Origin: an uncultured Ruminococcus sp.
GTDB lineage: Bacteria; Bacillota; Clostridia; Oscillospirales; Ruminococcaceae
DNA length: 64,000 nt
Assembly (NCBI GenBank): GCA_900538575.1
Contig: UPZA01000003.1
Location: 191,354 to 255,353 of the forward strand
Reading direction: 5' to 3'
A model generated the notes under the pieces. That model saw nothing but the letters and a program-made list of their open reading frames with translations. It had not been told where the DNA came from and did not search any database. The position numbers and the translations under genes are program-made. The first letter of the stretch is position 1. Each line of letters begins with the position of its first letter. This document shows, in pieces, positions 16,738 through 24,549 of this stretch.

Positions 16738-17853
16738 ATGAGCATATTTAAAAAATTTACTGCCGTTGCTCTTTCAGCAGCGTTATTTGCAGCGCCGCTC
16801 CCTGAAATCAACAGCGCCTCAGCGGCATCGGGAATTTATGTAAAATACCGTACGGCGGATGAAATTGCCGAATATATGAGAAATCACCCTTTTAATTATA
16901 ACGCGTCCGAATTCGACGCTTTTCCCAGCTATACCCAAACGCCATATGAGCCGGGAAAGCTAAGCGACGCGACTCTTGAAAACGCACTGAACGCGCTTAA
17001 TACGGTAAGATTTATAGCCGGTCTTGACGAAGTGAGCCTTTCAGATAATTATAACGATCTTGCACAGGCGGGAACGCTTGTCAACGCGGTTAACGACGAG
17101 CTTACGCATAGTCCGTCTCAGCCTTCGGGCATGTCTGACGAGCTTTATGAGAAATGCCTTGAGGGGACCTCAAGCTCCAATATCGGCTGGGGATACGGAA
17201 GTCTTGCAGAAAATATAATCTACGGCTGGATGAGCGACGCAGACAGCTCAAATATATCAAGAGTAGGACACAGAAGATGGTGCCTTAACCCGTCAATGAA
17301 GCAGACCGGATTCGGCAATACGGGAAAATACTATGCCATGTATGCATTTGACGGAGTATGGAATGAAACCGAATATTACGGAGTAAGCTGGCCGGCGCAG
17401 ATAATGCCGGCAGAATTATTCGGAAATAACGATCCGTGGAGCATATCAATGGGATACCAGGTAGATCCGTCAAACGTCAATGTAAATCTTGTCAGAAAAA
17501 ACGACGGAAAACGCTGGAGCTTTTCACAAACGGCCGCGGACGGATATTTTAATGTTGAAAACAATAATTACGGCAAAAAGGGGTGTATAATTTTCCGCCC
17601 AGATAATATATCCTACAGCGCCGGCGACAGCTTCGAGGTTACAATAACGGGGCTTGACGAGACTATAAGCTACACGGTAGAATTTTGCGATATAAACGCT
17701 GACGAGCCTGCGATAACAAAAACTTCTCTGGAAGAGCTTATTAATTTTATTTTGAAAAAAGAATATAATATCGAAAAAGTCAGTGATTTCAACGACGACG
17801 GAAATATAGACGTTTTTGACGCCGTTATAGCGAGGCGGAGCCTGACGAGCTGA
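16738..17853 (+). CDS. Secreted CAP-domain protein with degenerate C-terminal dockerin
   Basis: The 371-residue product has a signal peptide (about 1-29, ending in SASAAS). Residues about 80-215 form a CAP/SCP domain: LNTVRFIAGLDEV, the His-containing LTHSPSQPSG and NIGWGYGSLAENI carry the family's His/Glu pattern, and VGHRRWCLNP closes it. Residues about 325-371 read as a dockerin: a helix (LEELINFILKKEYN) whose calcium loop is missing, then one intact Ca2+ loop, DFNDDGNIDVFDAVIARRSL. CAP proteins in clostridia are secreted with unclear function. The half-dockerin suggests cellulosome attachment, but cohesin binding may be impaired. GGAGGAGC supports the ATG. The gene lies 22 nt behind the PspA terminator. 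Confidence 0.85.
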   Translation: MSIFKKFTAVALSAALFAAPLPEINSASAASGIYVKYRTADEIAEYMRNHPFNYNASEFDAFPSYTQTPYEPGKLSDATLENALNALNTVRFIAGLDEVSLSDNYNDLAQAGTLVNAVNDELTHSPSQPSGMSDELYEKCLEGTSSSNIGWGYGSLAENIIYGWMSDADSSNISRVGHRRWCLNPSMKQTGFGNTGKYYAMYAFDGVWNETEYYGVSWPAQIMPAELFGNNDPWSISMGYQVDPSNVNVNLVRKNDGKRWSFSQTAADGYFNVENNNYGKKGCIIFRPDNISYSAGDSFEVTITGLDETISYTVEFCDINADEPAITKTSLEELINFILKKEYNIEKVSDFNDDGNIDVFDAVIARRSLTS

Positions 17854-17925
17854 ATATCTCACGGCAAAATAGGCTTTTTTCCGAAAATATTCTGAATGAT
17901 TATACAAAATAATACAATTTTATTA

Positions 17926-17954
17926 TTGACTTATTTTCGCTAAAATAGTATAAT
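17926..17954 (+). promoter_or_regulatory. Promoter of serC-serA
   Basis: TTGACT (17926-17931), 17 bp, TATAAT (17949-17954). Confidence 0.8.
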
Positions 17955-18008
17955 ATAAAGGTATAGAATTTTATCTAATAACTACATATATTTTGGAGGG
18001 TTTATAAT

Positions 18009-19091
18009 ATGGGCAGAGTTTATAATTTCAGCGCAGGTCCTGCCGTTCTTCCTGAGGAAGTTCTGAAAGAAGCCGCTGACGAAATGCTTGATTACAAGGG
18101 AACCGGGATGTCTGTAATGGAAATGAGCCACCGTTCCAAGGCCTATGACGAAATTATCAAGGAAGCTGAAAAAGATATCCGCGACCTTATGAATATTCCG
18201 GATAATTATAAGGTGCTGTTTCTTCAGGGCGGAGCTTCACAGCAGTTTGCCGCGGTTCCTATGAACCTTATGAAGAATAAAAAGGCAGCTTACATAATTA
18301 CCGGCCAGTGGGCTAAAAAGGCTTATCAGGAAGCGCAGATTTACGGAGAAGCAGTCGCAGTAGCTTCATCGGCAGACAAAACCTTCTCCTATATTCCGGA
18401 TTGCTCGGATCTTGATATTCCGGAAGACGCCGATTATGTTTATATCTGCGAAAACAATACTATTTACGGAACAAAATTCAAGGAGCTGCCTAATACAAAG
18501 GGCAAGGAGCTTGTCGCTGACGTTTCCTCATGCTTTCTCTCCGAGCCGGTAGACGTTACCAAATACGGCGTGATCTACGGCGGCGTTCAGAAAAATATCG
18601 GTCCTGCCGGCGTTGTTATTTCTATTATCCGCGAGGATCTTATTACCGACGATGTCTTAGAGGGAACTCCTACAATGTTGAAATGGAAAACTCAGGCAGA
18701 CGCCGATTCGCTTTATAACACTCCTCCCTGCTATGGAATTTATATCTGCGGAAAGGTTTTCAAGTGGATCAAGAAAATGGGCGGTCTTGAAGCTATGAAG
18801 GCTCATAATGAAAAGAAAGCAAAGATCCTTTACGATTTTCTTGATCAGAGCAAGATGTTCAAGGGTACTGTTGAGCCTAAGGACAGATCGCTTATGAACG
18901 TTCCGTTCGTCACAGGAAACGCCGAGCTTGACGCTAAGTTCGTAAAGGAAGCAAAGGCGGCAGGTCTTGAAAATCTCAAGGGACACAGAACAGTCGGCGG
19001 AATGAGAGCTTCTATTTATAACGCTATGCCTATTGAGGGCGTAGAAAAGCTCGTTGAATTCATGAAGAAATTTGAGGCTGAAAACGCCTGA
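18009..19091 (+). CDS. serC: Phosphoserine aminotransferase
   Basis: The 360-residue fold-type I PLP enzyme converts 3-phosphohydroxypyruvate and glutamate to O-phosphoserine in serine synthesis. The N-terminus VYNFSAGPAVLPEEVL is diagnostic, LFLQGGASQQFAAVPMN binds the cofactor phosphate, and Lys195 in GGVQKNIGPAG forms the aldimine. The C-terminal HRTVGGMRASIYNAMP segment is also canonical. The start has TTGGAGGG upstream. It is followed after 28 nt by serA, giving a two-gene serine operon from the promoter at 17926. A serB-type phosphatase is not in the window. Confidence 0.97.
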   Translation: MGRVYNFSAGPAVLPEEVLKEAADEMLDYKGTGMSVMEMSHRSKAYDEIIKEAEKDIRDLMNIPDNYKVLFLQGGASQQFAAVPMNLMKNKKAAYIITGQWAKKAYQEAQIYGEAVAVASSADKTFSYIPDCSDLDIPEDADYVYICENNTIYGTKFKELPNTKGKELVADVSSCFLSEPVDVTKYGVIYGGVQKNIGPAGVVISIIREDLITDDVLEGTPTMLKWKTQADADSLYNTPPCYGIYICGKVFKWIKKMGGLEAMKAHNEKKAKILYDFLDQSKMFKGTVEPKDRSLMNVPFVTGNAELDAKFVKEAKAAGLENLKGHRTVGGMRASIYNAMPIEGVEKLVEFMKKFEAENA

Positions 19092-19119
19092 TTATATCCA
19101 AAAAAGGAGTAATTTGATA

Positions 19120-20280
19120 ATGTATAATATTCAGACATTAAACAAGATCGCCGCCGTCGGAACATCAAAGTTTGACAGCAGCAAATATACAGTCGGAGAT
19201 TCAGTTGAAAACCCGGAAGCTATTATGGTTCGTTCCGCAAAAATGCACGATATGGAATTCGGCTCAAATCTTCTTGCAATTGCAAGAGCAGGCGCAGGCG
19301 TAAACAATATTCCTGTTGATAAATGCGCCGAGGCAGGCATATGCGTTTTCAATACTCCGGGAGCTAACGCCAACGCGGTAAAAGAACTGGCTATCTGCGC
19401 AATGCTTCTTTCATCAAGAAAGATAACCGAGGCTGCGGCATGGGCCGCTTCGCTTAAGGGTACTCCGGACGCTCCTAAGACAGTCGAGGGCGGTAAGTCC
19501 AAATTTGCCGGTCCGGAAATTCTCGGAAAAACCCTTGGTATCATAGGACTCGGAGCTATCGGCGGTAAAATTGCAAATGCAGCGGTCGCTCTTGGTATGA
19601 AGGTTATAGGCTTCGATCCTTTCCTTTCCGTAAACGGAGCGCTTCACCTTGATCCGGCGGTAAAGGTTGCGGCTGATATCAATGACATTTATAAAAACAG
19701 CGATTATATTTCAATACACGTTCCTTATACTCCCGACACAAAAAATACTATCGATGCAGAACAGATAGCTATGATGAAAGACGGAGTCCGTCTTATAAAC
19801 CTTGCCAGAGGCGAACTTATCAACAGTGAAGCGGTAGTTAAAGCTATTGCAGAAGGAAAGGTAGCAAAGTACGTTACGGATTTTGCCGACGATACCGTAC
19901 TTGGAGTTGAGAATGTTATCGTTCTACCTCATCTCGGTGCCTCCACTCCCGAAAGCGAGGACAACTGCGCCGTAATGGCAGCAGACGAACTGATCGACTA
20001 CATTGAAAACGGCAATATCAAAAACAGCGTAAATTATCCAAACGCTTCTATGGCGGCTAACGGCACAAAAATATGCGTGCTTCATAAAAATATTCCGGCA
20101 GTTATCGCTAAGATAACATCAGCAGTTGCAGACGCCGGTATGAATATCGACAACATGGTAAACGCAAGCAAAAAGGATTACGCTTATACCATGCTCGATG
20201 TTGACGGCAGCGTTACAGACGATATTTCCGCTAAAATCAGCTCGGTTGACGGTATAATCAAGGTAAGAGTAATAAAGTAA
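19120..20280 (+). CDS. serA: D-3-phosphoglycerate dehydrogenase, short form with ACT domain
   Basis: The 386-residue enzyme oxidises 3-phosphoglycerate with NAD+. It shows the D-2-hydroxyacid dehydrogenase pattern: RAGAGVNNIPVDKCAE near the N-terminus, the Rossmann motif GIIGLGAIGGKIANAA, the substrate Arg in NLARGELINSE and the catalytic His in VLPHLGASTPESEDNC. Residues about 316-386 form an ACT-type domain (ICVLHKNIPAVIAKITSAVA), the usual site of serine feedback. The intervening domain of long-form SerA is absent. The ATG at 19120 follows AAAAAGGAG; the longer frame from 19072 would overlap serC. Two hairpins follow the stop. Confidence 0.95.
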   Translation: MYNIQTLNKIAAVGTSKFDSSKYTVGDSVENPEAIMVRSAKMHDMEFGSNLLAIARAGAGVNNIPVDKCAEAGICVFNTPGANANAVKELAICAMLLSSRKITEAAAWAASLKGTPDAPKTVEGGKSKFAGPEILGKTLGIIGLGAIGGKIANAAVALGMKVIGFDPFLSVNGALHLDPAVKVAADINDIYKNSDYISIHVPYTPDTKNTIDAEQIAMMKDGVRLINLARGELINSEAVVKAIAEGKVAKYVTDFADDTVLGVENVIVLPHLGASTPESEDNCAVMAADELIDYIENGNIKNSVNYPNASMAANGTKICVLHKNIPAVIAKITSAVADAGMNIDNMVNASKKDYAYTMLDVDGSVTDDISAKISSVDGIIKVRVIK

Positions 20281-20297
20281 TAATTTATATTAAAAAA

Positions 20298-20322
20298 GCC
20301 GCACTGTTTTTCAGTGCGGCTT
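20298..20322 (+). terminator. Terminator of serC-serA
   Basis: GCCGCACTG, TTTTT, CAGTGCGGC, then TT. Confidence 0.8.
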
Positions 20323-20332
20323 CCTATTTGCA

Positions 20333-20364
20333 GAAAAGGCAGACAATAAAATGTCTGCCTTTTC
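20333..20364. terminator. Convergent terminator between serA and the GH74 gene
   Basis: GAAAAGGCAGACA, ATAAAA, TGTCTGCCTTTTC has A and T runs in the arms, so it can act on both strands. Confidence 0.8.
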
Positions 20365-20368
20365 TTAA

Positions 20369-23050
20369 TTAACCTTGCGGTCCCAATTCACTTTCAGTTA
20401 TTATCATTGCAACATAGTTCATAAGCGTCAGCGAATCAGACGAATCTATTACATTATCATATAACACGTCTGCATTTGCAATACCAACCTCGGTAAGATC
20501 GTTGTCCTCACCGCCCAGCAGATACATATTCAGAGCAACTACGTCTGCGATATTTACAGAACCGTCAACATTTACATCTCCGTATTTAGTTGGCTTTGCG
20601 TTTGTTTCGTTAGTGGGCTTAACCGAAGTGATTACAGTAGTAGAAGTAGAAGGCGATACCGAGGAAGTCGCCGCGGTAGTTACAGGAGGAGTCGGTGAAT
20701 CTGAAAGCTTTCCGTATATAATTCCGCATCCAACAGTAGACATATAAACCGTACCGTATTCATTCATATCCCCTACAAGGAAATTACCGTTTCCTGTGCC
20801 TCCGTAAAGATTATCCTTATTTATCAACACCCATGAGTTACCGCCGTCCTGAGAACGATAAATGCCTTCAGGATCAGTCTCCTGAGGTTTTCCGTACATA
20901 TAAAGGGTATTTACATCGCCGGCCTTTTCCGGAGCGCCGTAGCCTACCGTCTTGCAATAGAACACATCAAGCTTGTTTACTGTTTTGCCTGTATCAGTCA
21001 CATTATACATACCATAGTAGCCCGCGCCGAGTATAATATTATCCTCGCCAAGATAAGCTATTCTGCCGGCCGTATCGCACTGGTCATACATTGCGATATC
21101 GGTTGTTGTAAACGTTTTGCCGTAATCGGTGCTTACGCAAAGAGTATAATGAGCGTCGGAGAAATCCGGCTCCGGTTTTGAATAGCTCCATGATGAATTG
21201 TAGTATGTCGCATAGGCGTAAACGATATTAGGCTTATCAGGCTCTACAAGCATATATGTGGGCTTTGAGCCGTATGCGCTTGGGATTCCTGTGCAAGATG
21301 TCCATGTCTGACCAAAATCATCGGAGTAAGAAACATTGCCGCTGTCGCTTGCGCCTTTAAAGAACCTGTATGAGCCGTCCTCAAGCTGAGTTATCGCAGC
21401 TTTTCCTCCGGACGTATTGGCCATCTTAGTCCATGTTTCGCCGCCGTCAAGGGTGTAGAAGCCCGGAGCTACGTCGTTCTGGTTTTCGGCAATTCTAATC
21501 ATAACATCCGGATTCTGAGGACAATAAGCAATAGCGCCGGTAGATCCCATATTCGGCTGATGCTGTTTACCGGATTCATAAACGGAAGAATGCTCAAAAC
21601 CGTCATAGTCGCCGATTGCAGAAAATTCATTGCCGCCTGGAACGCTTACCATATCAAGAGCAACGACTTCTTCTATACCGTCCGGATGGAAATAAAATGC
21701 CGGAGTAGTATCCCATGTATTATCGCATGCAAAAACGCCGTTTCCGGACGTTACAAAGCTTCTGTCAGTATTTCTGGGATCAAGCACGATAGCTCCTACC
21801 CAGTGAATGGCTTTATTTCTAATCCAGCTTCTGCCGCCGTCCGCAAGATATTCGGCCTCAAGCGGCTGTCCCCAGCCGATCTGATTGCCGGGAGTCATAC
21901 TAATCCAGCTTTCTCCGCCGTCGACAGATTTGAAGAAACGGTCGCCCCAGCATACGTTTTCATCCTCCCAGGCATTTTCATACCATAGCTGAGAATACCA
22001 AAGTCCGCATGTAGTCGCTACAAGATGATCCGGATTCTGAGGATCGCTGTAAACAGCGCCGAAACCGTTCGCAGTCGGGGAAATATCAGTAACCTCCTGT
22101 GTAGACGGATCATATTTGAATGCGCCTCCGGAGGAACCGTTAAAGGCAAGACCTGCAATATAGGTAATATAAAGCTTGCCGTTTACATCCTTGTTGATTC
22201 TTGACGGGAAATAATTGGTAGGCAGATCTGCGCTTAACGTTTCAAATTTATCAGATCCAACGTCTGCCACAACAACGTTTGCTTTTCCCGTTACAGACGT
22301 TCCCACATATACCTTTCCGTCAGAAATAGCGATAGTTGCAACCCCGTTCTGATTATTATAAGCTCCGTCAGTTATTGATTTAACAAAATGACTCTCATCC
22401 CATGTGGGCCAATTAATGGAATTGGTATAATAACCAAGATCGTCATATCCTTTAACAGGCTCCCATGTATCTCCGCCGTCCTGAGACCAGATCAACGCGG
22501 AGCTTCCTGAATTAACGTCGCCTCCGCAGTAAATTATATCGGGATTATCAGGATCAACAGCTATCGCCTCTCCGCACTGACGTCCGTCTCCGTTTCCGTG
22601 AACCTGTATCATGCTTGTCACGTCAATTTCATCGAACGTTTTTCCGCCGTCGCGGGTACGGAATATAACAGTTCTTGCGTTTGAGAAATAAGCGCAACCG
22701 CAGAGAAGGTAAACGGTATCGTCATCTGTAGGATCTATCGCAATAGCGTCGACGCTTAAAAATCCTCTGTCCTCTTCGTTAAGAAAGCCGAGAAGCTGCT
22801 CCCATCTGTCTGTTTCATAATTATACTTGTATGCCCCTCCTACGTCAGTTCTGGCATACATTTCTCTTTGGCCGGTCACTATTCCTGAAACGAATCCGCC
22901 GCCGCCGATTTCAACAGCTCCCCATTCCATAGAACCGGATATATCCTCGGCAGCAAAAGCGGATTCTTCCGAAATGCCGAAAGCGGGAACAACCGAAATA
23001 GCAACTGCGCAGACGGTTATCAGACCTGCCAGTTTTTTCTTAATATTCAT
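20369..23050 (-). CDS. Cellulosomal GH74 xyloglucanase with dockerin
   Basis: The 893-residue secreted enzyme has a signal peptide (about 1-34), two seven-bladed beta-propellers of the GH74 type (about 40-780) with repeated sialidase-like Asp-box strings (SQDGGDTWEPV, SVDGGESWISM, SQDGGNSWVLI), a Thr/Ser/Pro linker and a type I dockerin (about 825-893). Asp69 in ARTDVGGAY and Asp481 in IGDYDGFEH occupy the positions of the known GH74 base and acid. GH74 enzymes cut the glucan backbone of xyloglucan. In the dockerin, the first Ca2+ loop is DVNVDGSVNIADVVAL and the second (ADVLYDNVIDSSDSL) is divergent. It is a single gene with its own promoter at 23149-23177. Confidence 0.94.
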   Translation of the reverse strand: MNIKKKLAGLITVCAVAISVVPAFGISEESAFAAEDISGSMEWGAVEIGGGGFVSGIVTGQREMYARTDVGGAYKYNYETDRWEQLLGFLNEEDRGFLSVDAIAIDPTDDDTVYLLCGCAYFSNARTVIFRTRDGGKTFDEIDVTSMIQVHGNGDGRQCGEAIAVDPDNPDIIYCGGDVNSGSSALIWSQDGGDTWEPVKGYDDLGYYTNSINWPTWDESHFVKSITDGAYNNQNGVATIAISDGKVYVGTSVTGKANVVVADVGSDKFETLSADLPTNYFPSRINKDVNGKLYITYIAGLAFNGSSGGAFKYDPSTQEVTDISPTANGFGAVYSDPQNPDHLVATTCGLWYSQLWYENAWEDENVCWGDRFFKSVDGGESWISMTPGNQIGWGQPLEAEYLADGGRSWIRNKAIHWVGAIVLDPRNTDRSFVTSGNGVFACDNTWDTTPAFYFHPDGIEEVVALDMVSVPGGNEFSAIGDYDGFEHSSVYESGKQHQPNMGSTGAIAYCPQNPDVMIRIAENQNDVAPGFYTLDGGETWTKMANTSGGKAAITQLEDGSYRFFKGASDSGNVSYSDDFGQTWTSCTGIPSAYGSKPTYMLVEPDKPNIVYAYATYYNSSWSYSKPEPDFSDAHYTLCVSTDYGKTFTTTDIAMYDQCDTAGRIAYLGEDNIILGAGYYGMYNVTDTGKTVNKLDVFYCKTVGYGAPEKAGDVNTLYMYGKPQETDPEGIYRSQDGGNSWVLINKDNLYGGTGNGNFLVGDMNEYGTVYMSTVGCGIIYGKLSDSPTPPVTTAATSSVSPSTSTTVITSVKPTNETNAKPTKYGDVNVDGSVNIADVVALNMYLLGGEDNDLTEVGIANADVLYDNVIDSSDSLTLMNYVAMIITESELGPQG

Positions 23051-23148
23051 AATAATTCTCCCTCCAAAAAATATGTTTGCAAAAAATTATTAAATTAATC
23101 TCCAAAACCCTGAAACATTTTGTTAAATTTCACAAACCTTTTTAGTTT

Positions 23149-23177
23149 ATTATACATTATTTTGAGATAAATTTCAA
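23149..23177 (-). promoter_or_regulatory. Promoter of the GH74 gene
   Basis: Minus strand TTGAAA (23172-23177), 17 bp, TATAAT (23149-23154), with about 90 nt of leader. Confidence 0.72.
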
Positions 23178-23229
23178 GAGCTCGCAAAAAAATAAATTTC
23201 ATAATTATAAGTCTGCTTTTTTGGAAATA

Positions 23230-23259
23230 TTGACATATTACAGTAAGTAATGATATAAT
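23230..23259 (+). promoter_or_regulatory. Promoter of the VanY-like peptidase gene
   Basis: TTGACA (23230-23235), 18 bp, TATAAT (23254-23259). Confidence 0.8.
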
Positions 23260-23311
23260 ATTATAAAAGCAGACTGAAATATAAATAAAAAATTAAATTG
23301 GGAGAAACAAA

Positions 23312-24310
23312 ATGACAAAGGAAAAAATGAAAATATACAGACGGCGTCAGACGGTATTGCTGATTTGTATTGCCGTTGTGATTATAGCGGTTATAACGGC
23401 GATCGTCCTTATATTTGTATCAAAGGACAGCGAACCGATAAAAAACAGCGAAAAGCCGACGGTCTCGCAGACTGACGAAAGCGGTCTTCCGGTAGACGGC
23501 GGTAAGGAAAACCAACAAGGTTCTATACGCTTTGAAGAAAGCGAAATAACAATCAAAGTGGGAGAAACCTATATCGCAAAGGTTATAAACGATTCCGGAA
23601 ATACTGACAGCTATATCTGGGAAAGCTCTAACGTTTCCGTAGCCTCTGTTGATAACGGAGAAATCAGAGGACAATCGGAAGGCTCATGCAATATAACCGT
23701 TACCATAAACGGCACTAATCTGAGCGCGTCTCTCAGAGTAAACGTCGAGACCGGAAACACAACCGAAAACGGTCATGAAATAAATGTAGAGAACGGCCTT
23801 ACATATATAGACGGTATACTGATCGCAAACAAATCCTATTCCATGCCGGCTGACTTTGATCCCGGGGTAAATCAGGAGGCCCTTGACGCATTCGATGAAA
23901 TGGCGGCAGACGCCGCCGAGGAAGGCTTAAGTATATATATTTCCTCCGATTACCGTTCCTATTACGATCAGGAAAGAATATACAACAGTTATGTTGAAAG
24001 AGACGGACAGGAGGCTGCGGATACATATTCCTCAAGACCCGGACATTCCGATCATCAAACCGGCCTTGCATTTGATTTAAATAGTATTGACGATTCCTTC
24101 GGATATACTCCGGAAAGCGACTGGGTTGCGGCAAACGCGCATAAATACGGCTTTATAATACGCTTTCCGAAGGGCAAGGAAGATATAACGGGCTATCAGT
24201 ATGAGCCATGGCATATACGTTATCTCGGAGTGGAAAAAGCAGCCGAGGTATTTGAAAGCGGACTCTGCCTTGAGGAATTTCTCGGAATAGATTCCGTATA
24301 TAAGGATTAA
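23312..24310 (+). CDS. VanY-like D,D-carboxypeptidase (peptidase M15B) with Big_2 domain
   Basis: The 332-residue protein has an N-terminal membrane anchor (about 12-35), a bacterial Ig-like Big_2 domain (about 70-145; ITIKVGETYIAKV then SVASVDNGEIRG) and a zinc D,D-carboxypeptidase domain (about 160-325). The metal site is the M15 motif SDHQTGLAFD with His248 and Asp255, completed by His301 in PWHIRYLG. Such enzymes remove the terminal D-Ala of peptidoglycan stems. There are no VanR/VanS or VanH/A genes nearby, so a housekeeping wall role is more likely than glycopeptide resistance. The ATG follows GGGAGAAAC. It is monocistronic, with a hairpin terminator after it. Confidence 0.92.
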   Translation: MTKEKMKIYRRRQTVLLICIAVVIIAVITAIVLIFVSKDSEPIKNSEKPTVSQTDESGLPVDGGKENQQGSIRFEESEITIKVGETYIAKVINDSGNTDSYIWESSNVSVASVDNGEIRGQSEGSCNITVTINGTNLSASLRVNVETGNTTENGHEINVENGLTYIDGILIANKSYSMPADFDPGVNQEALDAFDEMAADAAEEGLSIYISSDYRSYYDQERIYNSYVERDGQEAADTYSSRPGHSDHQTGLAFDLNSIDDSFGYTPESDWVAANAHKYGFIIRFPKGKEDITGYQYEPWHIRYLGVEKAAEVFESGLCLEEFLGIDSVYKD

Positions 24311-24319
24311 TTTAAAAAA

Positions 24320-24346
24320 CGGCGTACATTTTATGTGCGCCGCTTT
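24320..24346 (+). terminator. Terminator of the M15B gene
   Basis: CGGCGTACA, TTTTA, TGTGCGCCG (one G-T pair) followed by CTTTTA. Confidence 0.75.
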
Positions 24347-24429
24347 TACTATTTTCCTATACGCCGCATTTTTAATTTATATTTTATATAAATTTTTCAT
24401 ATTATTAACGTAATTTTATATGTGTTTTC

Positions 24430-24458
24430 TTGACTAAAAGACTTATTTGTTATATAAT
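24430..24458 (+). promoter_or_regulatory. Promoter of ppk1
   Basis: TTGACT (24430-24435), 17 bp, TATAAT (24453-24458). No Pho-box-like repeat is evident. Confidence 0.78.
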
Positions 24459-24549
24459 ATTTATATAAATATCAGCAGGCAATTCAGTTAAAATCAAACA
24501 AAATACACGTTAAACGCTTCGACTGATATAATCACGGAGGAAATCAACT

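Noticed and set aside
23312..24310. VanY-like gene as part of a glycopeptide-resistance cluster
   Set aside because: No vanH, vanA/B-type ligase, vanX or two-component genes are adjacent, and the added Big_2 domain points to a normal wall enzyme.
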